This document shows positions 12,222-22,749 of a stretch of DNA of 64,000 bases, piece by piece (the stretch's first letter is position 1; every line of letters begins with the position of its first letter). A program made the position numbers and the translations under genes. This DNA comes from Gordionus sp. m RMFG-2023 (lineage: Eukaryota; Nematomorpha; Gordioida; Chordodea; Parachordodidae). The notes beneath the pieces were generated by a model. It was not told where the DNA came from and did no database searches. It saw only the letters and a program-made list of their open reading frames with translations. The stretch is from the NCBI RefSeq assembly GCF_954871325.1, contig NC_088777.1:35007366-35071365 (forward strand), given 5' to 3'.

Positions 12222-15200
12222 TTGGTATTTTCCGAACTTGTCGCGAGATGGTTCTGAAGCGATTCTAACCTTGGGAAAAGAATATGGAAATGTTTTGATG
12301 AGAAAAAGCACTAGTTATGATGGAAACTATGTTGTTTCGGCACGTTACGATTGTAAAGGGTAAAAGAATATCTTAAATTTAATAAATGAAATGGAGTTGA
12401 AACTGGCTATGTGATTGAAAGAAATCTAATGTTTACTCATTTTTAACAAATTTAAAAAAATTAAATATCCTGAAATTTTTTTTAATAACTTTAGTATTTA
12501 CATTGATTGATTAGTAGTTAGATACCATGATAATATTTTAAAGCTGGAATCTTGATTCTTAATCATTTATCTTATATTATATGGGTTCAATCTAACTACT
12601 ATTTTATTTGTTATGTTTTTTCATAAACAATCAAATGATCCTATTTTAAACTGGAAAGATATAGTATAGTAAAGTAAGCAAATATTTTCACGATGATTTT
12701 ATCAATATTTGTTATATATTATCTTATAATATGTCCCCTGACGAAGTTAAACTATGAACATTAACTTTAACATTATCATTAATATTATCTTAATATTTAA
12801 CTATGAACATTAACTTTAACATTATGATTAATATTATCATAATATTTGTTATTAAAATATAAACCTTTTTTAAAATAGTTACCTATTAAATTTAATAATA
12901 TTGGTATTAAAGGGTGACAGAAATCAGGCATTATGAAGTAACGAGCTTTTCCTTTGACTCCGGCGAGAAGAAATATTTACTTAGGGTCATAGGCCAAGTA
13001 TGTTTAGCAAATGATCATATTTATGAGTTATTACTTGATTTCATTATTTTTAAATTATATTCTTTTAAACAAAATATAGATGATTTTTGTTTTGTTAAAT
13101 GGCTCGATTTGAGCCGATTTTTAAAAACAGCCAACTTAATATTTTAACCAGAAAAATATTGCCTAAGCCTCGAGATTTCATTAATAGATGTCCAAATATT
13201 TGTCGATCTATAAGCAATATCTCGAGGCCTGCATTATATATTTCTTGAAATATTGAGTTTTTTTTAAAAAAAATTGGTTCAAACAAGCCATTTAACAACA
13301 TTAGATGATTTCTAATATTAAGAAAAAATCGCATTAATTATATAATTTGAATAGCATCCAATGTTAGATTCCTTAGAGTCGGTGCTGGAATACTTCTTAG
13401 GCATAAATCCGGGTATGAGGCCTTTGTGTCAAGATAAAATGAAACATATTTCATGGCGGGAATTGTTAGACTTGACATCAACAAGTTTAAAATATGCTAT
13501 AATATTAAATTAATGATTGTAAAATTTAGGATCGATTTATATAAACTATATATATTCAGCCTCTTAAAGACTAGGAAATAATCCCCTCTCATATACACAC
13601 CACCTAAAATTGGGTTAACTTCCCTACTGCTGCACACTAGCTTTATGAAAAATAAATAATCATATTTATTTAAATGTTTAGGAAATATTTATTGGAGAAA
13701 AAACAAAATTCTTTCTATATTAATTTTATCATTTTCAATTGATCGAGTCCTGAATGTATGGATTCTAAATAGATTGTCATTAAATACCTTAAATTTTAAG
13801 TATATACTAAAATTATGACTCGATTTAAAGCGAAGAAAGGTATCTGTCTGGAATATAAAATCTTATAAATGTGTTTTCTTAAGGCTGTTTTCTATTTATA
13901 ATTATTTAATTGGTCCCCAACTTTTAATGTCAAGTCAAAATTAAGCTTAATGATCAAATTTTATTACAAGATCAAAATATTACAAATAATCCTCTAAGCT
14001 CAACCATTTTTAATATCGTTGCCTAAATATAAATTTATATATTATGGAAAAAATTTTAAATATGTTGTATATCAAATCAACTGAAGATTCAACCCGACCC
14101 CCTTTGATTTTTTTAAAAATTTGTATGATGGTAGTATATACACTAACTAGTAAAAATATAAAATTTTAATTCTCAACTCAGCTTACCTCATGAGATATGG
14201 TCATCTTTAGAAACGCAGAAATTCCAAAATACACTATATTTAATTTTAAATATCTCAAAAAGTAATTTATGATTTAAATTTTATTAAATAGCTCTAAAAT
14301 AGCTCTTTAATATGACATAAGAAATTTTTTTGTAAAAAAAAGTCTATTACCAAAAACCGGAAATGGCTATAAAATAAGAATTGCTCTTTTTTTTCTTTTA
14401 AATTTTTTTTACAGATAGACACTATACTTAATATTTGTGCATAATTCTAGATTGGGACGAGTACGGGGTCAATAGTTATTACACTTTAAATATAAGTAGT
14501 ATGGCTTAAATCCTATATTATACCAAATATAGAGTAATTATTTTTTAAAAAAGTGGGCAATAAAGGTGAATAATAGCATTAAAACTAAAATCCTAAAAAA
14601 TCTTATTATTTTACATTTTTTAAATGTTAAAAAACTCAAAACAACATTCATCAAATTGTATTGTATTATTTTAAATATAACGCAAAACGCCTTAATTTGG
14701 AGGCATTATAAGGAATAAATAATAAGATTTTGTATTAAGTAATAAAGTAACAACTATGATAATAAAAAGTGAGCTCAATAATCTCTTCACCCCAACCTAA
14801 AGATTATATTCGTCCAAAATTTCTTCTTAAATTCGAGATTTGACCTGGCAACTCTGTGAATGATGAAGTTTATTTTTCATTGCCAGACAATTAATTATTA
14901 TTTTGATCGTCAGAAATATATTTTCATTTTAAAGATTATTTTAATCTAATTATAATTAATTAAAATAAAATAATTATATTTGTCATAAAGTCAATATTCA
15001 AAATAAATTCCAACAGGAACAGTCGTCATTTTTATTGATTAATTTTACATAACCATTTTTCTAAAAATTAAATTTATTTATTAATTTAAAAAAATAATAT
15101 TTTAAATGTCTACAATTCCTGTAAAGTGCTGTAACCCATTTCGAATAAAATCTCATTCAGTACGTTACGATCTTAGAGGTGTTTTATAGTGGATGATACA

Positions 15201-18200
15201 AGTGAATTCTAGCTTATCAATTAATCAAAATAGTTCTTGCCGGAAAAAATTTAAAAAATATTCAACAAATCCCATCTTACCTTTTACTTCTACGATCCCT
15301 ATAACATTACCTTCTATTAATTTTAAGTTAATTATAATTGGTGGTAAATTAGATAAGTTAACTGCAAACCAGCATAACTTTCCATTTCCTCCCTTAAAAG
15401 ATTATAAACATTACATTGCACGAAGTCTATGCAATCCACCCCAGCCTTGCTGTTACTTGAGGAAATGCCAAATGTGTCCCGGCACTTTGGAAAAAGAAGG
15501 ACTACACTTATGTTTGATAAAAATGCCTTAGGTTATATAACATTTAAACAATGGTTGGCAGCTGACTGTACTACACTCGAAACTTTAACAAAGTCCGCCA
15601 ACTAATTTGTGGAGTATTTGATTGAAAAATTAAATATTTTAATTCCTCGGAACAATCTTCATTTTTTAAGCCATTAAAATCGAATTTGAAGAATGGGGAA
15701 TATCTAATATCCGATTTTGCAGAGAACTACGCTTTTGTAGTTCAAGATCAGGCTCAGGGTTTCCATTGGACTAATAATCAGGCAACACTTCATCCATTTA
15801 TGATTTATTATCGCGAAGGCGATATCATCAAACATTTAAGTTACGTGATTATATCAGATTGTCTCAAACACAATACTTGTTCCTTTCATTTATTTCAAAT
15901 AAAATTATTTCTATTCTTGAAAGAAAGATTTGATAAGATTTCAATAATATTTTATTTTTCTGATGGAGCTGTCACCCAGTATAAAAACAAAAAAAACTTT
16001 GTAAACCTCTACAACCATTTTAATGATTTTGGGATCAAGGCAGAATGACATTTTTTTGCAACTGCACATGGCAAAACTCCTTGCGATAGTTTAGGGGGAA
16101 TTATTAAGAGGCTGGCGGCTAGAGCAAGCCTGCAACGTCCTCATGAAAATCCTATAATAACTCTTATTGACTTATATAATTATGCGAGAATCAATATCCC
16201 GGGAATTAAATATATATTTGTTAGCAACGTAGAATATTTAAGAATGGAAATCAATCTTGAAAATATATTTTTAATGGCCAAACGTTAATATGTTTATTAA
16301 AATATTAATTTCCCATTAATTAGCTAAATAAAGTTATACATATTTTTACAATTATTTTCCTTCTAAAATAAAATAGCAAAACTTATGTGCTAAATATGAC
16401 ACAATGTCTACTAGTGATCTGCATAGGGCCTAATTTTTCTAACACGGCCAGAAAGATTTATAAAAAAATATATCCGGCCCGATCCCAAACAAATTTTCTT
16501 ATTTGTTTCCTAAATTACTATACATTTAGTATAATATAGGATTTAAGCCATACTACTTATATTTAAAGTGTAATAATTTTTGGCCCAATACTCGTCCCAA
16601 TCTAGGATTTTGTACAAATATTAAGAAGTATAATGTCTATCTGTAAAAAAAATTTAAAAGAAAAAAAAGAGCAATGTTTATTTTATAGCCATTTCCGGTT
16701 TTTGGTAATATACTTTTTTTCACAAAAAATTTTTTTATGTCATATTAAAGAGCTATTTTAGAACTATTTAATAATTTAAATCATGTCTTTAGCTTAATTA
16801 CTTTTTGAGATATTTAAAATTAAATATAGTGTATTTTGGAATTTCCGCGTTTCTAAAGATGGCCATATCTCATAAAGTAAGCTGAGTTGAGAATTAAAAT
16901 TTTATATTTTTACTAGTTAGTGTATATACTACCATCATACAAATTTTTTAAAAAATCGAAGGGGGTCGGGTTGAGAATCGACTTTTTTTGGTTGATTTAA
17001 TATGGAATACAACATATATATTTCAAACGATAATTTTCGCTTAATATTTAAAGGTATTTTTTAAAAAATTTTAATTTCAAAAGTTTTCTGACTTTTATGA
17101 ATTTTTTAAAACTTATATAATTTTAATGAAAGGATCAAAATTTTTTATAATAATCTATAAAATACTTCCCATTTTATTGTGGCCATTCATCCTCATAGGT
17201 TTTCTTTTATTGTATAGCATAAAAATTAAATCATATCTTTTAGAAATCTGCAAATCCGGACCGGGTCTATTTAAAAAATAATATCTGTTTGGCCCGATCG
17301 GACTTAAATTCTTAAATATGATATTACTCAACTTTGTGAAATAAATTGATATAGTTTAAAATTCTTTCAAGAAACAAGGCGCCAATATTTGTTATTTGTA
17401 TAATATTTTTTTTTAAATTAAAAAAATTTTAAATTTTTCTATATTTAAATTGGGACTGAGTGGACTAATAATTTTTATTTGGGGTCGGACTTTTCGGGAT
17501 ATAAATAAATTTGTTCGGGATCGGGCCGAGCAATTTTTTTAAAAAAAAATTTTGAGCCGGGCTGGGATTGAAAACGTAGGCCCTATACAGATCGCTAATT
17601 TCTTTTATGTAAAGTATTGATAGCAAATAAACAAATTTATGTAGTTAATTATAAGATTATTTTCTATTGTTAAATCTCTGAATAACTGAGAACCATCTTT
17701 CTTTGTATTTTTTATGTTTCAGTCGCGCCCTCAGCCATGGGATAAAATGAATTTATCTCTGGATTTTTATATTTGTAAACAATATTTCCTTTATATACAG
17801 ATAACCCAAGGGAAAAAAAATCTGAAGTAAAGAATACATTTTCGAAAAAAATTGAAGAAGGAAAAATAAATGATTATAGAAGATTTGGCGGTACATTCGA
17901 AGGCCTAATTGAACATAGTAAATATGATTTATTTAAAAGTATTAAACCATAATTATTTTAGAATGCTAAATTTATCATGATTCTAAACTTTTCATCCACT
18001 TTTTTTAAAGAAACCTTAAATTATCTAAGCAAAGGATATTCCCAAAACATCCAAAATAAGATGATGTCGCCTAATAAATACAATATAAACGAAATTATGT
18101 CACCCAACAAATTGGATAATTTAGAAAACGATGTTGGCGATGATCTAAATGTAAATATGTGTCTTAATCTCGAGCATTTGGACAAAAAACATAGGCAAAA

Positions 18201-19796
18201 TGGGATTAACGATCAAATTAGTAATGTTAGAATGCAAAGCAATCTTAAATTGAGTTGTGCTGATTCCCAAGAGGAAATACCAAGTAAAATTCTAATTCAT
18301 AAAATCTGTATTATTGTATATTTGTAGATATTTTAGAAAAGGAAGAAATTGGTTCTGCTACAATAATTACTCCTAACCTATTGAAACCTAGTATGTTCAA
18401 AGGCGAAAAATGTTCTTTGAATTCCATAATCAAGAAAAAGGCTATTGATATTAATAGTGTCTACAATTTTAATTTTCATAATTCTAACCTGACATCTCAG
18501 TCAGACACATTGAAGGAAGAGATAGAAACCATACCTCTTTCCATAAATACGAAATTTAGAATGGATTCTCCAAAAATAACCAAGTTAGAAAACAACTCAG
18601 TTATGGCAACCAGACTCATCTCGCCATCTCAACATTCTCCAAACGTTCGTTTCCCATCTAAAGATGTTAAGTCAAACACATCTACCCAACTAGAAGTTTC
18701 CAGAGTTTTTCTTAGCCCCTCACAAAAATTTAACTTTTCAATGAGTGATAACAACAATTGTAAAACTGATGCTAATAATAGCAGTCCGACGTATAATAAT
18801 AACCTAAACATTCGGAGATACCAAAAGCGAATAGACCATGAGTCCATGCCAAAATTATGTTCTCTCAAGGCCAACATCAACACCGAATATAAAGAAAAAA
18901 ACCATTTAGTTTTTAATGGCAATGTTAATAATAGCGCGATAAGTGATATAATCAATGGTATTAAAAATAACCCCGTCAATAAAAATGAAAATGTTGATGC
19001 TCCTATACTGAATAGTGGCAATAGTATTAAACATAAAGTAAATACAACTGTAGTAACTAATCAAGCTAGAAACTCAGATTACGAAGATCAATTACCTTTG
19101 CTACTTAAACACAAGAAAGAACAGTTGAGGAAAGTCGATTGCAACAATAAGATAAGTATATACGCTACTGAAAATAAACAAAAACTTAAAGAAGATATTC
19201 CAGTGATTGGACCCATCTCTCCAACCATATCAATCACAAGTGATATCAACGATAGCAATATAAATTCTGTCAGATCGAGTCCCTCTTTGAATAGTAATTT
19301 ATTAATATATTTACTACCATGAATGTGCTATTATTTCTCAAAATTTCAAATTTCGCATAATACATTATAAAATATTAAATTTTAGAGCACGTATGGTTAG
19401 ATTTAATAGTAATTTAATTAATAAGAATCTTATGGGCTGTCAAAATATTCTTTTAGTATTTATAAAAATATATGACTTATTATGACACTTGTTCAACTAA
19501 TTTAAAATTTAGCTTCTCAAGCGAAAATAATGCAACAATCTTTAATGAACGAACTGGTTTCGATAATGAAGAATAAAACGAGTGGTGATATGGGGAAATT
19601 ATCCAACAATTTAGTGGCTTCTCCCTCTTTTACTCAAATTAATATAGCTTGTTCTTTGGATGATCCGAATCAAAAGTTAAAGAAAATAACAACCAACCTT
19701 AAAAACAGCAGTAACAATCACTTGATTATAGTTAAGGATGTCTCTAATCAAAACCAAGTCGATGATAATTATTGTGTTGAAATGGAAAAAATGTAA
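12222..19796 (+). CDS. SH2-domain adaptor protein, STAP-like (5' end not found)
   Basis: Probably a phosphotyrosine-binding cytoplasmic adaptor. Exons inferred: 12222-12359, 12913-12997, 13355-13484, 18011-18283, 18328-19293 and 19513-19796; all junctions are GT/AG and phases agree, giving 624 visible residues and a TAA. The first ~95 residues form an SH2 domain: WYFPNLSRDGSEAIL, then GNVLMRKS (Arg27 is the phosphotyrosine-binding Arg of the FLVRES position), GNYVVSAR, TEIRHYEV and LDSLESVLEYFLG. The IRHYEV and VLEYFLG...RPL segments are most like the STAP/BRDG1 SH2. The remaining ~530 residues are a disordered Asn/Ser/Lys-rich tail with repeated MSPNK. No PH domain, which STAPs carry in front, was found; the first exon starts in phase 2, so upstream exons are missing from this model. 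One intron is only 44 nt (18284-18327); another is 4.5 kb and full of transposon DNA. AATAAA lies 15 nt after the stop. Other SH2 families remain possible. Confidence 0.72.
12744..12850 (+). repeat. Two-copy tandem repeat inside an intron
   Basis: Two ~54-bp copies share 'aactatgaacattaacttt' followed by 'aacattatcattaatattatc', differing at only a few positions. It lies in the intron 12360-12912 of the SH2 gene. No function is evident. Confidence 0.7.
13087..13303. mobile_element. hAT-type MITE inside an SH2-gene intron (TAGTGTTG family)
   Basis: This 217-bp copy has arms 'gttaaatggctcgatttgagcc' and 'gttcaaacaagccatttaac' and the shared 'gcctcgagatttcattaatag' core. It is flanked by a perfect 8-bp duplication GATGATTT (13079-13086 and 13304-13311). 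It fills most of the 357-nt intron between the second and third SH2 exons. The small open frames seen across it on both strands are repeat artefacts. Confidence 0.82.
14040..17035. mobile_element. DNA element: ~500-bp inverted repeats around a transposase-like gene
   Basis: The sequence at 14040-14535 recurs inverted at about 16518-17035 with high similarity (shared words include 'agtatatacactaactagta', 'taaatataagtagtatggct' and 'taccaaaaaccggaaatggc'). Between them lies the broken transposase-like gene 15106-16288. The simplest reading is a ~3-kb DNA transposon with long terminal inverted repeats inside the 4.5-kb intron of the SH2 gene. A complication is that the right repeat also sits within a separate repeat with its own ends (16412-17597), so the two copies could be independent insertions. 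Outer ends and target duplication are not resolved. Confidence 0.6.
15106..16288 (+). pseudogene. Broken gene of an uncharacterised DDE-like transposase family
   Basis: Starts with ATG at 15106 (MSTIPVKCCNPFRIKSHSVR), a Cys-rich start that I recall from a widespread invertebrate family of unnamed, transposon-like proteins. The in-frame TAG before TGGATGATACAAG and further stops and frame changes between about 15530 and 15685 break it. The best-preserved part is 15686-16288: ISDFAENYAFVVQDQAQGFHW, then LSYVIISDCLKHNT, then FSDGAVTQYKNKKNF, then after one more stop or shift WHFFATAHGKTPCDS. The three Asp in SDFAEN, ISDC and SDGA are plausible catalytic residues, but this is inference. It ends at TAA 16286-16288. 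The family assignment is from memory of the motifs; I cannot name a superfamily with confidence. Confidence 0.6.
16412..17597. mobile_element. Non-autonomous DNA transposon with TAGTGATCTGCATAGGGCC ends
   Basis: The left end reads TAGTGATCTGCATAGGGCC (16412) and the right end reversed reads TAGCGATCTGTATAGGGCC (ending 17597), followed inside by 'cggccc' and 'gggatcggg' words on both sides. The element is 1186 bp with no coding capacity of its own. It encloses the right ~500-bp inverted repeat of the transposase-like element. No matching target duplication is seen. Confidence 0.6.
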
Positions 19797-20930
19797 TTTT
19801 GAATGAAGAAACTAATAAAAAGATTAATTTGCTATCATATAGTTTTGATCTTATCATAAATTGTAACTTGTGTGATTTAAAATTGAATATACTATTTTTG
19901 AGCAATTTATTTTTTGTTAACAGAGTATATTTATTATATGTAACTTGCCAATATTAAATAATTATATATTATAAGATTTTAATTATATAAAGTTATAAAC
20001 ATTTTATTGATTTATATTTAAAATGCAAAATGGTGTGGAATTGATTTTTATATGTTTATTGGAATTTTATGATTTCGAAGGGTCGATTAAGATCATTTGC
20101 CAATCTGGAAGTAAAGGTATGAACCCTTCAATTTATTGTGTCGAATTTCAACCTGATTATATTATATTAAGCCTAGTATTACTATCATCGTGACACTTTT
20201 CAGTAACAAAAATATTATATAACTCGTATTTACATAAACTTATATTTTTTTAAACATTAAATAATGTGAGGTAAATGATATCGAATATCTTCTATTTTTA
20301 TGAAAAGCTAGATTTACAATTATTTACGTTTCTAAAATCGAATAAATAATATTATTTGAACATTGTAAAGAATTACTGTTAAAATTTGTTTATTCGGTAC
20401 AATAAATGTGTGAATTATACAGAGTGTAGTATTTATATCATTGATTTTTTTATAAAGTTGGAAATCCGAATTTTTTCTAAAAGAGTTGGATTTTATATGA
20501 GCAAAGCTTTAAACGTACAAATTTTGGATGAACTTTTATAGCACATTATTGAAAAGATACATCTCAATGAACATTATATAAAATAAAAAGAATTTAATTT
20601 CCCGGTTACAAGCTTAGTTGCGAATAATGCATGAAGCATATTATAAATCCTGATTTAAAAAATATTTTAACTCATAGATACACTTCCCGTATTAATTGCT
20701 AAATCTATTTTTACTGATAAAAAGTGTAAAATAAATATTAAATATTCTATAAAAAATATTGACAAAATAATTTACCAAAAAAAATATATTAAAGATGCTA
20801 ATTTAAATCATAAAATCATTGGATATTGCAAAAAAATCATTATGAACAATGAATGCTGGATTTGTTATTAATAATTAGACTCCAAACCAATTCAGAATAG
20901 TTTGGAGATCCTAAAATATATTTTTACTGG
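19797..20930 (+). other. 3' region after the SH2 gene
   Basis: This stretch is A+T-rich and non-coding. AATAAA motifs occur at about 19813 and 20401, either of which could serve as the poly(A) signal of the SH2 gene. From about 20460 to 20930 the sequence is slightly less biased and may be more of the hAT relic that becomes readable at 20940, but stops are frequent and I cannot follow a frame. Confidence 0.45.
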
Positions 20931-20939
20931 CAATACAGA

Positions 20940-21016
20940 AATAATCCTAGTCTTAAATCAACTTTTGGGTGTAGCAGCTTCTGTAGAAAGAACGTCTTCC
21001 TCTTTTGCCATAGGTT
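20940..21016 (+). pseudogene. hAT transposase, C-terminal relic
   Basis: Frames across this stretch give YWQYRNNPSLKST and, in another frame, LGVAASVERTSSSFAIG followed by a stop. The second matches the end of the hAT dimerisation domain (A-SSAERVFS-AG). Only a few dozen codons survive and a frameshift separates the two pieces. It is too short to assign to a hAT subfamily. Confidence 0.45.
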
Positions 21017-21057
21017 AGTTAAAGCTTGAAAATTAGTTTTTCTTTTAAAATATTTTA

Positions 21058-21297
21058 ATGATAAATTCATGGTGGTATAGGTCTCTAGTTCCCCATATCC
21101 TTAAACGTTTCAGAGTTTTATTTTCAGACGCCAAATTTCCTTACACACTTGGAGACTTGAATACTATCGATTTACATCATACAGCAGCTTTAACCTTTGG
21201 GGCAAAAAGCCCCAAGCAGTCAAGGCAAAGATACTGGAATTTAACATTGATACAGTATTCCATCGAATACTTACACTCGAAAGCTGTTCAAAAATAA
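21058..21297 (+). CDS. Hypothetical exon or relic, unrecognised
   Basis: An open frame of up to 79 residues ends at TAA 21295-21297. Its base composition is noticeably more gene-like than the surroundings. Residues such as KFPYTLGDLNTIDLHHTAAL and GAKSPKQSRQRYWNLTLIQY look like ordinary globular protein. An acceptor-like 'ttttattttcag' at 21117-21128 would allow an exon 21129-21297. I do not recognise it. It follows a hAT relic by 40 bp and could equally be transposon-derived. Confidence 0.3.
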   Translation: MINSWWYRSLVPHILKRFRVLFSDAKFPYTLGDLNTIDLHHTAALTFGAKSPKQSRQRYWNLTLIQYSIEYLHSKAVQK

Positions 21298-21957
21298 TCC
21301 TCATCGCTCATTCTTCAACTAAACTGAACCATGAGTTAAAAGATTGGCAAAAATAGGTCTCTTTTGGCTAATCAAATAACTCCAGTCTCAGCCAGAAGCC
21401 ACCTAACGAATAGTTAAAAACAATACCTAGTTCTAACTTAGGCTTTTTACTTCTTAGAATTTATGTCCATCTTCGATTAGGCTGTAAAATCCGACAAAAT
21501 ATATATTTTTAAATAGTTTTCCTTTTAAATATTGTTTTTTTCTTTAAATATTTTTAGATATAATATGTATATTTTTAATATTTATAATTAAAAATTTATC
21601 TTATTGTAATCTATTTAATATTTTAAAATAAAGATTAAAAAAAATTCTTATATGATTTGTATTGTTCGTTGGTGTTTCAAATATAGGAACAAATAAACAG
21701 ATGAAAAAATTTAATATTATAATTTAAATTTTTAAGCTTAGGAAAGGCCACTAAATAATTTTCACTAAATGCTAAAATAAGTTTAAATAATATTCAAAAG
21801 GTATTTGTAGCAAAATGTCAAGGATTTGTAAAAGATAAATTTTGATAATTATGTTTAGTGTTTCTATACCTTGGCATTATATAATATTAATAAGTTTGAT
21901 AATTTTGGACTTAGGTAGGCAACTTTTTACAAGAAAATAATTAATATTATATAATCA

Positions 21958-22251
21958 TTGGGTGAGGATTGTAGTGTTTTCCATCATTATAGGAGAGTAT
22001 TTAAAAAATTTATCAGCCATATGAGGAAAGACGTAGAATTTTTTTCCAGGGATTTAAATTTTACAGAAAACTTGACTTTTAAAAAATTCAAGATAAAACA
22101 ATATGCCAAATTTAATCAAAATAAACTTTATATATCCAAAAATATCATGGACATTAACAGGAGTAAACTAGGAATGTACGATAGTTGGGCAAACCCCTCG
22201 AAAATGATTTTGGAGCCCATGGCTACAAACCAAAACCAAATATCCTTTTAG
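21958..22251 (+). CDS. Hypothetical ORF, unrecognised
   Basis: A 97-codon open frame, Lys/Phe/Asn-rich (RRVFKKFISHMRKDVEFFSR ... MYDSWANPSKMILEPMATNQ), ends at TAG at 22249-22251. No signal peptide or membrane segment is visible. The last third has less A/T bias than neighbouring DNA, which is the main reason to list it. It lies in the gap between the convergent SH2 and ERp29 genes. It may be a terminal exon of an undetected gene, a relic or chance. Confidence 0.25.
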   Translation: MGEDCSVFHHYRRVFKKFISHMRKDVEFFSRDLNFTENLTFKKFKIKQYAKFNQNKLYISKNIMDINRSKLGMYDSWANPSKMILEPMATNQNQISF

Positions 22252-22749
22252 TGCCAAAATATATTAAACGGCCTAGTTTTTTAAATTAAAATATTTTAAA
22301 TAGTGTTTGGAACATGGACTAGAAAGAGTTCTGGTTCTAAATTTTTTAAAAAAATTGGTTCTGGTTCTTAAAAAGTAGGTTCTGGTACCCGTTCATACAT
22401 TTTTCCGAGAGTTGCAAGTTCTAGTTTCAAACTCGGTTAAGAAACAAACATTATTAATCACCATATTGAACATTACTACTTAAATTGATCATATCATTAC
22501 TCTTTCTTTTTATTATATAAAATTAAAGATATTTACATTTAAAGTATTTCATAAATACATAACTGGATGCATTATAAATAATTTTATAATAATAAATACA
22601 AATTAATTTTGGAATCAAAAATATTAATTTAAAAAAATATAAGTTATAAAAATTATATCACATCTAACCAATATTAACTCTACAAGAGAAATATATATTC
22701 TAATATCAAAATAACTAAGATTTTTTAAAGTAGAGGTAGAACTGGAAAT
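22252..22749 (-). other. 3' flank of ERp29
   Basis: Non-coding. On the minus strand an AATAAA lies at about 22514-22509, some 240 nt after the ERp29 stop, a reasonable poly(A) signal. From 22320 to 22440 (+ strand) there are three to four loosely repeated 'ggttctggttct' words of no obvious meaning. Confidence 0.4.

Noticed and set aside
13087-13334. Open frames on both strands
   Set aside because: They are the arms of a hAT MITE read through, not genes.
18629-19021. 130-codon minus-strand open frame
   Set aside because: Antisense to the large SH2-gene exon; its Leu-rich translation is a shadow of the Asn/Lys-rich sense frame.
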